Part shown: positions 23,486 through 37,439 of the stretch, piece by piece
How the letters are laid out: every line of letters begins with the position of its first letter
Position numbering within the stretch: position 1 is the stretch's first letter
Made by a program: the position numbers and the translations under genes
The notes under the pieces: model-generated
What the model saw: only the letters and a program-made list of their open reading frames with translations
What the model was told of the DNA's origin: nothing
Database searches by the model: none
NCBI GenBank assembly: GCA_013399875.1
Contig: VXAZ01000587.1
Location: 1,906,617 to 1,970,616, forward strand
DNA from: Gymnorhina tibicen
Taxonomy: Eukaryota > Chordata > Aves > Passeriformes > Artamidae
DNA: 64,000 nucleotides
Reading direction: 5' to 3'

Positions 23486-26400
23486 ATGCTGGGCTGTCAC
23501 TGACACCAGGTGCAGAAGGGACCTGTTTGACCTCCAGCTTCCCACGGTGGAAGTCACAGACATCTTTCTCTGAAGCCATTTAACTGACATCAAATGCAAG
23601 TAAGTGCAATTGGAATGATGCCTGAAATAGTCCTAGTGATCATAATAAATCCAAATAGAAAGTTGCCATGTTGTTTTATCTTTGAGAAAAATCTTTTCAC
23701 CATGACCAGTCCAGTTTGGACATGTACTTCGTCCCAGCTAACACCCTCCTGCATCCCCAAAAAGAAAGATTTGAACATCAAACAATGTTCTAACTACAAA
23801 GGCAGAAAAGCACCATGTATTTTGTGAAATAGTTCACCTGTCCTATTAATACAGCAGCAATAAACAAGAGTAGGAAGTCATAAGATAAATGTGTGTTACC
23901 TTGTCTAGTCTCCCCAGCAGAACATTTTATAGCATAATCTTAAATCTAACTCAGTTTTAAATACTAGGGGTATTTACTCTTGATATCTCGCTTTGTATTT
24001 TCTTACTTGAGACCTAGAGAATTAAAAAGACCAGCAACAGGTCACAGAGCTCCTTTTATTCATGGAGCTGAGCTTACTTGCAAAGACCACCAACAGCTAT
24101 AATTTTTCATCCAAACAAATCTTCCAAGCCATGCATGAAGAGCAAGTTACAAACATTACATTTATAGACAAATTAATATAATAGAGCTCCTGCCAACAAC
24201 TTACTCCTGTTCTGAATATTATTTTCTTTTAAATAAATTAAAAATAACCATGCTTAGAGATTGCCATAAGTGCTTTTCATGTCATCACTTGCTAGCTGCC
24301 AAGAGCTGATGTTCATCAGTCTCCTCTCCTCTTTTCTATTCCTTCTTTGTACTATTTAAGAGAAGAAAAATCTGGTATTTTGGCCATACATGGCAGATGC
24401 CTATGCAGTAGAATAAAACTGGAATAAAGAGAAAACTTGGATGTTTTGTCTTAACCAGCTGCAATCTTTTTTCTCCACTAAAGAATTACTTGCTGTTTGT
24501 ATCGCCCATCCTCTTCTGAAAAATAGATTTTTTTTTTGCCAGATTTCCTCTGGCCTTTTTTCTGTACTCTGCCATATGTACAGTGCAGCCTCTCTCTGTA
24601 CGTGGGTGTTCAGCAGTCAGGCTGTCAGTCACTGCTGCAGGCACAGCAGCTGAGGGGCTGCAGTGGGGGATTCGGGCCCCACCTCGCTCAGGGAGGTGCA
24701 CGCCCCACAGACCCCAGCGACCAGGGCCGTGCCCACGGTTCACAGGGCAAGCACAGTGTCTTGGAGGAGAATTTGGGATGAAGTCCTGGTAACGGTTTGG
24801 TTTTGGCCGCTGCTTTTAGAACTTTGCACTGAAACTGACAGCAACCCGAACGTTTCACTTGCTCGCCTCATTACCAGTCCCCACGCTTGCCAGGGCTCCA
24901 GTTGGCACGGCCCAAGCCCCCCGCAGCCACTGCCCTCCGCTCGGGCTGGCTGATTGTTCGAGCCCAGTGTGATGCAGTTCGCTTCATCTCCGGGGCTCCA
25001 CGATGCTGATGCAACCCCGATGTTGAAAGCACAGCCCATCTCAGGGTTTGCACTGCTCGTGCAATCCTCTCCCAGCCTTTAGCTCCGTCCTAGTGGAACG
25101 GCACCCCTGCCATTCCCGGGACTCTCATGGGCGTGCAGGAGGCTACCTAGTGCACCCCCACCACCTGCCATACACACGTGGCTTCCAAGAACCAGCTGGA
25201 ATCTTGCTCCAAGATCCCAGCAGCCTCATTTCCTTTAACAGCCCACTTAAAACTTGAGTCTTGAAGGAGGCAGAAATATTTCTTCTGTATTTATCCCAAA
25301 CTCGTTGTCACAATAGCATCTTCATACTCCTTTGGTGCAAACAAAAAGCTCCTTATATGTGGGCAGTGCAAGATGCTAGCTGTACTTTAAAGGCAACAAA
25401 CAGCAAAAACCACCACACCTCTAAGAACATTCAGCTCTACAGCCTTGGCTCCCACACGTCTCCACACCCATCTATTACTGCTTTGCACGTGAGCTGCCTA
25501 TAGGGTCAAAAAGCTTTGGTTTTCAAAAAAGGTTGCTCATGAGACAGATTCCTATTAAGAACATTAAACAGGTCTTCATGATTCTGAAAAAAATTATATA
25601 CTGGGGTGCAAAAGGGAAAAAGTTACATGCTTACTAGCTAGTGAAATTTCTAGTTTTGCTGCAGAGGTGACTAGTCACATTCTTTTTCTTGTCCTACAGA
25701 AGAGCTTTTGAGAACTGAACAGGTAATCTTAAAATAGAACATTGTTCTCATTTTTTAATGTCCACCTATTGAGAGGCTGGGTTTTTAAAAAGCCCTTTTC
25801 AATAGAGTAATGGTCTCCTTCTCCTGAGCTCTTTCATAGTCATCCTGCCACATGAAAGAATGATCCTCCATGTCATCTTTCAGAGTAACAGTTCACAAAA
25901 ATTCGGGTCATCACCAACAGAAACGATTTTGCAGTGGGTTTGGAAATTCTGCATATAGGAGAAAAAAGGTGTCAGACATTCATTTGGTGTGCCTTGTCCT
26001 AGGTTCCCTGGCTGAAACAGGCAGGAATTTGGCCATGCAGCTTTTATGTGATACTGATTTAAGCCTTTAGACAAGCCACTAAGTCACAACATGGATTTTC
26101 ATGTTTGTTTTAATGGAACCATTATGTTACACTAGAAACATGTGATAACCAGAGGCTAAATTGCCTGTATGGTCTTTGAAACAATTCAGATTATCCTCAT
26201 GAAGTTTAACATACTGTGGAGAACAAACTGTTGCTGGTCCCTTCTCTGGGTTTCCTTCCACAGAAGCCAAAAGACATTCGGCCTAGGAAAGAGAGCAGCT
26301 TGTACTCCAAGCAGAGCCCTAAACTGGTGAGAGAGGTTTTGTTCTTTGGGGTTTTTTTTAAGAATTGACAGTGTGAAGCCTACAGCTTTGTATAATGGCA

Positions 26401-26519
26401 AGGACAACAAAGTGAAGACAACCTTATCACCAGGCTTGTATCCATAAGGGCAGTGGGAGCCTGATCGTGACTTCAGTGCATCTTCAACAGAGCCAAGGTC
26501 TGACCCTGGAACTCTTAGC
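23486..26519. other. Non-coding stretch, no gene seen
   Basis: AT-rich to 24.5 kb, then a moderately GC-rich patch (24.6-25.2 kb), then AT-rich again. A donor-like GTAAGT stands at 23600-23605, but this word is expected by chance many times in 64 kb. Open frames are below 100 codons and overlap on both strands. No gene recognised. Confidence 0.6.
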
Positions 26520-26990
26520 TCAAAAACGTTAATGCATTTAAAATTATTTGATAAATTATCTAAGATCTACCCTGGACAATAAATACATACTTAGTGAAAA
26601 ACCCAATGGATTTAAACATTATTTACTGGCGCAAATCAGTCTCCGCAGACATGAATAATTTTTCTAGAGCTGTAATATTATTTGATTTGCAATGCTTAGC
26701 AAGTAATTTCTGCAGATTATTTATCATGCTATGTGAACTGTCTGTAGTTTTGTGATGTTAATCTTTGAAGCCTGTTACATATTTTAATCACTGTTTTACA
26801 GAGTTAAATGCCATTCAAGAGCTAATATATTCTTGTAAATACAAAGTGAATTAGAAAGTGTAATGAAGACATTTAACAACTGTTATTTGAGGCATCAGTA
26901 ACATGCTTATGTGATATAGAGTGCAAGCAGGCATTGTTTAACCTTTTGCAGTATCACACCAGCCATCTGAAAAATATTTATCACAATAAA
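26520..26990. promoter_or_regulatory. Candidate conserved non-coding block
   Basis: About 470 bp of AT-rich, repeat-free sequence with many AT-rich homeodomain- and forkhead-like words (for example aattatttgataaatt at 26540-26555 and ttgtttaac at 26934-26942). It has no long frame and no simple repeats. The texture resembles vertebrate developmental enhancers in gene deserts. This is inference; no conservation can be computed here. Confidence 0.25.
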
Positions 26991-29900
26991 AGGCATACTC
27001 TGCCCCAGGGAATACTTGTGTGAACAGGGAGGGGTTTGGTTTAAGCAAAGCCTTACTTTGATTCTACCTAGAAAGTTCCAAATCAGATATACAATAATAT
27101 TTATTAGACTTCAGACAAGCCAGAAGAAGTGGTAGGTAACAATCTAGGTATGAAAACCAGAAAAAAAACTTTTAAAAGCAAAAAAAAAAAAAAATTAAGT
27201 TCTTTCTGGCAACTGTCTGACAAAGGGCTGTCCCTTCCCTTCCTGCTGGAAAAGAAAGGAGAAACAAAGCTAATTGAGAAAGAGATGGACAGACAACAGA
27301 CGTGAACCAGCACGTCTGGGACCCCGTGCACCACGCTGCTACAGGGCTGGCTGCTCACTCTGCACCCCAGGGCAAGCACACGGCCAGGTCTCTCTGCCAG
27401 GAGAGCGGGCAGGAGGTGCTTTGGGATGAGCAGGCAGCAGCAGCCAGGGCAAGGGCGTGAGCCAAGAGCCTGGCCTGGTGAATTTTCTTTCATCTTTAGT
27501 GTTCCCTCCAGGAAACACCTGTGCTGCTGAGCTGCATGCAGACCCCTCTTAGCACGGCAGCTGTCAGTTAGGGAGTCTCATCGAGCAGGGAAAAAAAAGA
27601 AAAAGAGTAAAAACTGCAAAAGGGAAAAAATTCTAAGCACGCTGTGATGATACTAAAGACCATAAATAATCCCACTTTTGTCAAGCTGACTAAACCCCTT
27701 GGACAAACAATAAATAATTTAGTTGAACCAGTCAATTTGTTCAGGCTTCTGTTCTTAAAATCGAGTGGAAATATGAACTTCACGAAGCACTGGATGGAAG
27801 CCCAAGCTCACCTGCTTGTGTAAGATCACGACCAAACTGTTCCCCAACCTGAAATCTTGGTGCTGCCAGCAGTGAGCAAAGAGCCTCTGTTTTTTCTAAT
27901 ATGTGGGTATGGACAAGGAATTTATGATGGCAGACTAAGCTCTTAAGTAGGAATATGAAGCAATTGCTGCCACACAGCAATTATTGGCCATTCCTGTCTG
28001 CCTTGCCAAAGGTCTGGGATGAGACCGAGTTCTATTTAATGTGATATTCTGGCAGCAGTAAATGACCTGTACAAGGCAACGAGTGCACTGCCTCAAAAGA
28101 AATCACACTTCCCCTTTGAAGAAATAAACCTTTTAGCCTTTCATCTCCTCTACAGCAAAGACTAAGAAATCGTGGTGGGAAGAGTAAGTCACCTTATTTT
28201 GCTGGTAAGAGAACAATCAAGCTGTAAATCCCAGGCAAAAAGGACAACAGCAGGCCAGATAGATGAGAGAGTTTTCCTGAAGACCTGGCCTGTCTGAGAA
28301 GCCTTTGGCACTTGCATTCTACCCACAGCATCAGCCTTAGGGTGACAGGCCCTCCCAGGAAGGCAGGAGAACTCTCTAACTTTGTAAGGGACCGCACTGT
28401 TTTATCTACTGAACTAAGCAGGACCTGGCTGCGAGCCCAAGCGGTGGTACACAATCCTCTAAACTGTTTATCTATTAATACACTTCCTGGCACTGTTTCA
28501 GCCCATGCCAGATAGCCTCCCACTAAATGTCCTGGCATGAGACAGAGGATAACAGTGGCCAGTATGAATTAAACAACATTTGGAGTGTGGGAAAGAATTC
28601 AGCCTGTATCCAGATGGCAGTACAATGCACGGACAACAGGTTCTGCCCTGGTTTATTTACAGACAGAGACCCTGTGCTCAGAGCAGGGTGCAGAGGTTAT
28701 TCACTGCTACTGTGGCTTCTGGTGCCCTGCTCAAGGCTGTCCAGGCTGTTGGACTGCTTGGGGACCCCACTCAGGGCAGATTCCCTGGGCTGAGACCTGG
28801 GTTTGGAGCCTTGCCCAATTAAAAGTGCATTATTTGCTGTTTGTCTGCAGAAATCTCTCTGCCAGTTACATCATGGGAGGTCACTTCACAGGCTGACAAG
28901 TGCAGCTGGAGGACACTCCTGGGAGGCTGAGACTAACTTGGTGCAGTAACTACAACTTTATACCCAAGCCTCAAACATCATCTTGAGGAGCCAAGCTGAG
29001 CTCAGACACTGGCTGGTGGCCAGTGAGTTTTTCTGCTCTTTAAGGCAGACATCTTTAACAAAAAAGGCTGAGAAAGAGCAAGAGTCACTTTGATGTCTTT
29101 TCCAGTGGTCACTAATCCCTCCTTGGTACAAATGCTGGTTTATGTCAGGTTTTAGCAGCTGGCTCTGTTCAGCCTTCCTGCAGAGGAACAGACTGACCAG
29201 TCCCTCTGGACAGGTGCAGATTTTGGCTGACATCTGTTGATATAACAACACAAAATAGAGCAGGAAGATTATGCCCTCTGTCTCCATGGTGAAGGGTTTG
29301 TTTCATATCACATTCTCTTAGATCTTCTTACTAGTGCTAGTTTAATATGAAAGGTAAACTTCTGAAACACCAGTTGTAAAACAGCAGAATACCTCACTTA
29401 TCACCATCTCATTTCTGGCATTAACTTTGTTTATCCAAGCAGTTTGTGTTGCAGGAAAAACTAAATTACTTCTTTCTTTCTCTTTGAAAAAATGGATTAA
29501 CACTATTTACTGTGTTAGTGCTTCCTTTCCAAGTGGTTTTCCATTTGCTGTTAGAGCATATAGTTTACATGGTCAAATCACTGACAGATGCAGATCAAAC
29601 AAATACAAGTTTCTTAGACTTTTCACAGTTGGGAGTATTTTTTTTTTAAATCAAGATAACCATCTTTCAGATGATTTTTCCCACAAAAGCTCTGTGCCAT
29701 ATTGTGTTAGGCCAGGTGAATGCCTGTTGCTTTTGTTTAGTTGCATTTAATTTTAGCTTTGTGTTTTTGTGCATCATTTCCCTCTAACTCCCAGAAGTGA
29801 GAAGGAAGTGGGCTAAAGGTATCAAGAGTGACCTTCATGTTCACTTCAAAGCAAGTTACAGTTGGTGCCTCACTATTTTTATACATTACTAATCATCTCC

Positions 29901-32900
29901 ACTGTTAGGAGAAGTGTTTACTAGTAGATACGAAAGTAATCAGTACAGTCATTATGATGCACAGCTACTGGATTCATTAGAAAGTGACAAAGAACTGGTG
30001 AGGAAAAATATTGGCTGGAATTACAGGTTTAGGAATGGAATTAAAACTTCAAACCTAAGTATGCGTAAAGACCACTTGCACAAACTTTGTACAGTGCCAG
30101 CACATCCCCTTCTTACCCACCTGGACTAACTGGTGCCCTTTAAATATTCCAGGGTGTGTATAACAGAGAGAGGAGGTTTCTGTTCAGTGATTAAACCTCA
30201 CCTTTATCAGAAACTAGCTTCTATTGTATAAATCTAGCCTGACCTCAGCTGAGGTTTCTCTAGCTTCTCTCTTAGCTACATTTGTTTTTAAGAGTCTATT
30301 TCTATACCAGTTCTTATAGGTCAGTATCAGATTATCCTGCGTAAGAAGGAAGGATGTAACACTTTGCATCCTTGGGGCAGATGTAGCCAGGAGTTTACTC
30401 TTGCCTGCAGTCCTGTCCACTCCTCTCCCCCAAAACAAAACAAACCCACAACTGAATGCAAAAGCAACAAGAAAAGGAAACAACCACCGAAAACCCCCAG
30501 ACCTGCACACTCATCCAGAACAGTCACCACTGGCATTTCTCTGCAGAACACTTCCTCTTACAGAAATCATACAGAACTGATGGAAAGCCAAGAACAAATT
30601 GTCTTAAGGACAGATGAATACCAGTGTTTTCCACAGTTCCATGATTTGACTTCCTAGTTTCGATTAAATCAGATGCCGGAGGGCTTAGAGCAGCCCCAAT
30701 ACTTAGCTGTTAATCAGCTGGCATCCGTTTATCCTCCAGACCAGGATCTCTCCCATAGTTTTGAAGCCAAACCGTGAGCTCAGGCTCTTAACTAGTTGCT
30801 ATCATTTGCTTCTGCACAGCTGTGTCTTGCACTTGCTGATTTTACTCCGTGCTGGGTGTTTGAAAGGCTGGTTAGGAAGAGCCAGAAACAGCCACTCGCA
30901 GAGCTAGGCTGCCACATGCCTGTGCTGGTGTAAATGGGTGTTCCCACTCCATCAGGAGCAGGGCCACCGCACCCTGGGAGGACGGGCAGGAACTCCTGCT
31001 TTGAGAAAAGGTGTGTGCAGAGGGCAAGGAAGGTCTAGAGCCTCCCTGCACCCTCGGTTTGACTGCCCCTGCCACTAGAGAGGCTGAGGCCCTTGCAGGA
31101 AGGCAGGTACCAAGATTGGGCTATATTCTCCATTTTCTAACCTCTAGAATACTTTTAAATTCTCTGTTTTCATATCTGTCCTCATATGTTACACTAACAA
31201 TTTGTGTTCCTTCTCCAGATACCCACATCTTTCTGGCATTTAGCTGATCTCTCATTTCTCTGTGCCCCAGCCAGTATGCTGTTCTCCTCAAGCCTCAGTT
31301 CTTCCAGTATTGATCTGATTCTTCTTCCTTTACTCGTTTCTTCTCAAACGCTCTTGAGTTTATGATTTCTACCACTACAAAAGGGAGTAAACACTGTCAG
31401 GTTATATTTCAAGAAAGCGGAAACTGATGGAAGTAAGATATCAACTTGTCTTTGTAATTAAAGGTACTAGAAGCAGGAACTAACCTGTCTCCTCTGGCAG
31501 ACAAAAAAGACAGACGTGGGGATCAGGAAAGTTAATTTGATTTTAAAATACTGAAACAGGTAGATGCAATATTTGCCAGAAAGTGAGAACACAATAGCAT
31601 CTTCACAGATAGCAAGAGCTTCCCAGCTATTTCCAGAACGCATTCCTGAACAAACAAACAACTCCTTGAACAAACAGTATATCCTCACCCCTATAAGTTC
31701 AAATCACTGGGCTTGAATAGCAGATCGAGGGGAGAATTGCATCTGTCACCAGACACAGCAGTCTGTGACTGTCACTGATCAAACGAGGTCAGAGGAGGAC
31801 ACTGTCTTCTAGTGACAAAGTTGAATTACAAGGAATAAAGGAAACCAGAGCCTTGCCATTTTGCAGAGCATTGTGTTGAACCACAGCACGCAGATCTCCC
31901 TCACCCGAGGTTACAAACATATTTCTTAAAAAGTAACAATATACTTTCATTAAAAAGTATTAGAAGAGAATTCACAGAAGTTGCCTCCAGAAAGCAATCA
32001 GAAGCTTTAAACAGCTGTGAAAAGGCAGTGAAGGCAAAAGATGCTTCTGTAAACTAAACTCTTCTTCACTTGGGATGAGAATTTCTCTCCATTTTCTTCT
32101 GCCAACAAAGTAAAGATGAGAGCACAGAAATTCACAAAGGGAGGCTTCGGGGAAGGGTCTGAAGCACGGAATTGCCAAGTATGTAGAGACTCACCAGAAC
32201 ACCAGCACAGCACCTACATCCACCTTTCCACTCTGCTACTGACCTGCCAGAGCTGACTCAAGCTAAAATTGGGCCAAGTCTGTCCTTTGGAGGGCCAGCA
32301 GCCACCCTGACACTCAGGTTTCATCTTCCATTACTGGGGAAGAGAAACAGGGTTCCCAGAAACAGCCCCCATTTTCCACCACAGCATCTCTGCCCAGGTC
32401 ACTCTGTCAGAGCCACCTCGTGTGTGGCCAGCCGGGCCAGGAGAGGGGACAGCCCTGCCCAGCAGACGGGGAGGGCACAGCTCTGCCCTTCCCCGTGTGC
32501 TGGCACAGTGCAGCAGGACAACCTCCTGCACGGTTTTGCAGCCAGAATACCTGGGCAGCTTTCAGATCCCCAAGGGCCGTGTCTGCACTTGCCCATCCAG
32601 GGCGGGAGGATGAGTAACAGCTGCTCCTGCACTGCTCAGAGCTCTGTGTATTTACCTTCCCCAACTTCGCTGGGGAAGCGGTGCCGTAGCAACAGCTGAG
32701 TAGTGTTAAAAAAGAGAGGAGTGACGTGGAGGAAGAGAATTTAGGGCGATGGTGGGGGAGAGATTATTCAGTGTTTTTCATATTTTCATATAACAGAATT
32801 TAATTTCCTTGAAGCTACTGCAGTCAATGACAAGCAGAAGTGTGCAGGTGAAATACCTCTGAGCACCGAAATAAAGCACAACTAGACATACCAAATAACC

Positions 32901-34079
32901 CATGCAGACTGCAAGAGGTTGTTTAAAAAATAATTATATACTTGTCACTGGAGAAGCTTTTCTGTATTTATAATTCCTTTTTTCCTCGTAGCCTTGTCTG
33001 ATGGAATTCAGATAGCACGCATGCCATTATGCTAAACAACCAATTCTGGAACACTTCATTTCTTTCCTCTCTTTTACAGGCATTAAAGCAGTAGTTATAC
33101 TTCTTAATAGGGATTATTTTAGGGACAGTTAAGGCTTATGCTTAGTCACTTCATCATTGACTAAAATACAAACTCTGCTCATATGCTTTTAAAAGAGATT
33201 GAAAACAAATCTTTAAATAAGTACCTAGCTTGCTTTTAAAGCAGTGTGGTTTCTTTACCATGATAAAGTGATAAAAATACATATGAGATCATAAAGCTCA
33301 CAGTAATTTTGTTGCTGAAGAAGTTTCACAGATACCTACTTGAATTCATTTGGTTTGAAACTGGCCTTGGTCTAGCATTTTTTTGAGTTGGAAACATTTT
33401 TTATACAAACATCACAGTTGTGATTGAACACAACTAAGCTTTTTTATACCTATGTAAAGTGGACAAAAACGATTTTCCCTAAGTAAGGAAATGCTATATA
33501 TAGAAGAAAAGCTAAAGACTTTCAAGTCGCAGACTTCAGGGGGTTTGTTAACACCATCCCCTGGGAGGCAGAAAGACAATAAAAAAGCAATTTCCTTCAC
33601 GAGAACACACAGAACATCAGAAACAGCAAGTAAAGAGAGCAGCACTGTGCAGAGTGGAAGCCACTTATCCTGCTGGCTCAGGTTTTTCACTCTGCTGCTC
33701 ATCACTCCCCGTTACCACGAGCAGGAGGTGCACACACAGCAGCGGGTTGTAAAGTTGTAAATATTTTTAACAAACGTCACAACCTGAATGAGCCAGAGAA
33801 AGCGTGGACTCCACCACTCTTGAGATGATGCACAGTGTGGAATTACAGCTCTGGGGAGGAAGGAATGCTGCAGGGCATTCTTGTGCCATCAGGACTGCAG
33901 ACCTATTGGGGATAGAGCAGTCTCTGCCCTCCAGAGTTGCCCCAGGGAGCACCAAGGCCAGGAAACTGCACCCCCCGGGGGACCTGCCCACAGTGCTGCT
34001 GCTGCTAAGGGGGAAAAACCTGCATCTTGGCCTTCTGCAGCTTCTTCTCAGACCTCGAGGGTAACAGACCTGGATTGTG
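26991..34079. other. Non-coding stretch, no gene seen
   Basis: Mostly unique DNA with a 15 bp A-run near 27180, a T-run near 29640 and an A/C-rich tract at 30430-30501. Moderately GC-rich patches occur at 27.3-27.5, 28.6-28.8, 30.9-31.1 and 32.4-32.7 kb. Open frames reach at most 129 codons (minus, 27104-27493), with a low-complexity Ser/Phe-rich translation. No gene or RNA recognised. Confidence 0.6.
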
Positions 34080-34120
34080 GTAGAAGTTGGACTAGATGCT
34101 CTTACTTGGTTTTTTCCTTC
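34080..34120 (+). mobile_element. Possible CR1 LINE 3'-end scrap
   Basis: The plus strand reads agttggactagatgctctta (34085-34104) followed by a ttttttcct-like segment. This resembles the CR1 segment 'ggttggactagatgatctt...tcttttccaac'. The terminal attctgtg words are absent; a 16-T run (34123-34138) follows instead. Either a decayed CR1 end or chance. Confidence 0.45.
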
Positions 34121-34122
34121 TC

Positions 34123-34138
34123 TTTTTTTTTTTTTTTT
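34123..34138. repeat. Poly-T run, 16 bases
   Basis: An uninterrupted T-run preceded by a pyrimidine-rich segment and followed by agcag, so it looks like a very strong splice-acceptor tract on the plus strand. The 40-odd bases after it contain no long open frame and I see no exon. Confidence 0.9.
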
Positions 34139-36519
34139 AGCAGATATACCAAAAGAAAGAGTTAATATTAATGCACACACACAAAATTGGTATTTAAAGT
34201 TGCTGTCACGCACAGACACACAGCTTTCACAATGACAAGGGGAAACCAGAAGCTTGTCTATAACAAATAAAAATTAATCTAGGGACAGTGCTGAGCCATT
34301 GAAAGCAGGGGGACTGATTCTGCAGGAGCACAGTTATTTAGGCAGACCAGACATCCCAGAGGAAATGTTAGATGGCTGCACTGAAAGGGTTTAGGAAGGA
34401 GACTGGGATGTGCATGGATGTGTCAGATTTCAACAGATGGAATGCTGATTTGGGGTTTATGTAATTCAGAGCTGTTCTGACAGAGTACTCAGGGACAGAC
34501 ACGCAGAGTAACGGGGAATGGCAGCATTTAAGAAGCTTCGCCACATTTTCCCATGCTCATTTGGAGAAAGATGGAAAGAAAATACCCAAAGAAGTTTTTC
34601 CATCATTAAAAAAACCCCAAACATGTACACAAAAAAACCAAAACAACAGGAAAAAACCCAAACAAAACCACAAAGCTACAGTGGCAGGAATCCTTCCTTT
34701 GTGTGACCTCCCAGTTAGGTTTGTGCACCAGTAACACTGCAAATTTATTAAACCTGGAGCTCCATATTGACAGTTTTCCCACCAATTGAGTACACTGAAA
34801 AGGTATCTTTCAAAACAGACTTTGCCACTCCAGATTTCTGTTAAGTAACACCTTCCTGAACTTCAAAGCAAATAAAACTGGAAATTTAAGGACATTGTAA
34901 AGATACTGGGCTAATTTCTTTGTGCAGCCTCCCATAGATAACTTTTCAAAATCTGGTGGGTAAAGTACTGGGCTGACAGCAGGATCTTAATGACAGCCTT
35001 AAGCAAGTTTTTCAGTTGTATCTATTTCTCCTCCCATTCCTGGCCTTTGTCTGTTTTTACCTTCACTATTTTTAGCTCAGGAATGTTTCATTACATTTGT
35101 GCAGTAAGAACCCTGAGATGTTTTATGAAAAGCATGTAAATACTAATATCAATGCAGGGCATGGTCCCCGATGGTATTTTTATAGGTGTATTATGAGAGG
35201 GCTTCCCTACCAGAGCCAAAATCTGCACTTCTGCAGTTCACACATCATCTTAAATGTGAACGTACATATGCATTCAGTAAGGTCTTTCAGGAGTTTTCAT
35301 TAAAAACACTGCAGTTTTGTTCACTACTTGATCTTAACCAGACTTGACTTTTTGTCACATTAAACAGATTACTGTAATTATTTTTCTCTATAAGCAGTGC
35401 TACTGCACATCATCAGACAAAGGCATGTTACAAGCAAAAGGAGAAAATTCCTATTTAGCAATTGAGCTAAAGAGAACACACTTATGTTTTTCTCCTCCAT
35501 TTTCCCATTTGCTTCTGATTCCAACTGTTTAGCTTTCTGGCAGTGAAAAGCTGTTTGGAACCAAAACAGACCCTACAATTTGAAGTTACCGTGTGTTGCT
35601 TTGTTTTGCTTTTCCCTTCGATATATTCTTACTGAAATGAGGAAAGCCGTTCACCCAGAGAGAATCTACCAGAAAGAGTTTGGCAGAATTACCCTGCTGA
35701 TGACTGCTGGTATATTCTTTGGTACAAGTCTGTGCAGGGTGGGATCGAGCACAAAACCAGATCCCGATCAGGTGATAGGACACGGGCTTTCTTCGTACAC
35801 GCACCTTGGTGTAACACTACATCACCCCTGAGAGAGGAACCTGCTGCAAGCCTGAGGGAACAGGATTCCCACAGCCTGGAGGGCCACTACTTTCTTTACA
35901 GCCCGAGTTTCAGTTCTTGCACATAAAAGAGTTTGTGTGGACTTCACATACATAACCCACCTACACAATAATCTTCTCAGGAGGGTGCTTGGTGCCAAGC
36001 TCGCTTGTGTGCAGGCCAAGGAATATGGACACTTTCCAGTCCTGTCTGTTAAGACTTCCCTGCAGGAAGCTGGCTTCCTAGGGTGTGAATTTGTGCTTTG
36101 AAACCATCTGCCCTACGCTGCTTCATCCCAGGCAGTGCCTTAGTGGAAGAAATAATAAATGCTGTTCAAAGGTGACAAGGTCTGTAACCAGGCACTCACC
36201 CTCAAATTCTACAAACCCAGATGAAACCTGGCCTAAAATACAACAAACTCCAAAATCAGGCCCAGCCAAAACACAGCTTTTCATTATTAGAGCTCTGTCA
36301 GTCATCTCGCCTGTAGAAACACGGGTTGAAGAGTTCCCGGTAAACAGCTGTAGTGGATAATGTTATTTTCATCTCTCACTTCTCAGGATCAGTTTATTTA
36401 ATCTAGAAGTGAAATCATGGCACAAGGATGTTTTCCACACTCATACATACTGGAAGAATGCACACAGGGATCGGTGTCTGCTGGAGACACAACAGGAGGC
36501 ACTCAGCATATTTGCAGCC
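34139..36519. other. Non-coding stretch, no gene seen
   Basis: AT-rich unique DNA with an A/C-rich tract at 34607-34674. Frames are short (no more than 91 codons), overlapping and on both strands. No gene recognised. Confidence 0.65.
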
Positions 36520-36703
36520 AGGGAGATTTAGCCTGACCTTAGGAAAATCTTTCTGTCAGAGTTGCAAGCACTGAGAAGCAATGTTGGTCTTTAGGAACAG
36601 ATCAGACAGCGATCTCTTCTAGCCTGCTAGTCTTATCTCAGAGAAAGAAATGGATTAGATGATTGATAAAAAGTTTTTTTTCCTTCAACCCCAGGTTTCT
36701 GTG
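36520..36703 (+). mobile_element. Degraded CR1-like LINE fragment
   Basis: Two separated segments align by eye to the CR1 3' region in the right order. The first is gatttagcctgaccttagg (36525-36543) with aaatctttctgtcagag, compare 'ggtttagattggacattagga...ttctttactgagag'. The second is tggattagatgattgat (36651-36667) followed by ttccttcaaccccaggtttc, compare 'tggactagatgatctttaaaggtcccttccaaccc'. The middle is unalignable without tools. The copy is old and carries no coding potential. Confidence 0.5.
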
Positions 36704-37439
36704 GCACTGAAACAATACACAGTTCAAAGCAATTCAAAGCTTAGCCTGGCAATGTAAACAACAATTTTTTATACCAAATCTGACTCACTTTCCATGTGAG
36801 CAGACAGAATAATCTTTGCCAAAACTCAGTCCTTAATTCCATCTCATTTTAACACTGATAATCTTTTAGATGAAGCCTCCAATCTCTCTGGGAGGTGTCA
36901 TTCCTTCAGGTAACACCTGTGTAGATTGCCCCATCCTAACATCAGCCAAACAGCCTTGCCAGCTGCACCTCGTTCCTTGATCAGCTACCTAATCACCGAG
37001 CTGCAGGTGATTTTTAACACAAACATTGCTTTCCAAAGTGTAAATGCAGACAGTTCAGTTGCAGAGACTCATAAAGACAGCTGAAAAAAAAAAACCCTAA
37101 AAAATCCACACTTGAATATTCTTATCCTCCAATCTGCAGCAGGCCCAAAAACCATAGGTTGTGTTAAGCCACGAGATCAGGTGCACCACTCGTGTGCATC
37201 CCATGCTGTCAGATCACTTTCCCAATCCATTCTCATCTCCCTGGATTCACCTCAGATTGATTCCTCCCAGCAGCACCTCGGGTGCTGCTGATCCTTAATT
37301 GCTACAGCAGGCACTGCCCTGGAGGCTCTAGACTGGCCTCACCTGTCTGGAAGCCCGTGTTCCTCCAGGAGCCAGGTGCAGCCACCTTCTGTGCCAGCTG
37401 GCTTTGAAAGCAGAAAAAGAGCCAGCCCAAATCATCAGC
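36704..37439. other. Non-coding stretch, no gene seen
   Basis: Unique sequence of mixed composition with an A/C-rich tract at 37084-37110. No frame of 60 codons or more lies here. Confidence 0.6.

Noticed and set aside
23600..23605. GTAAGT as the first-intron donor of a transcript from the CpG island
   Set aside because: This six-base word is expected about thirty times on two strands of 64 kb, and no exon is recognisable upstream of it.
34123..34140. T-run plus AG as a real splice acceptor
   Set aside because: Low-complexity T-runs mimic acceptors. No open exon-like sequence follows, and a CR1-like scrap directly precedes it.
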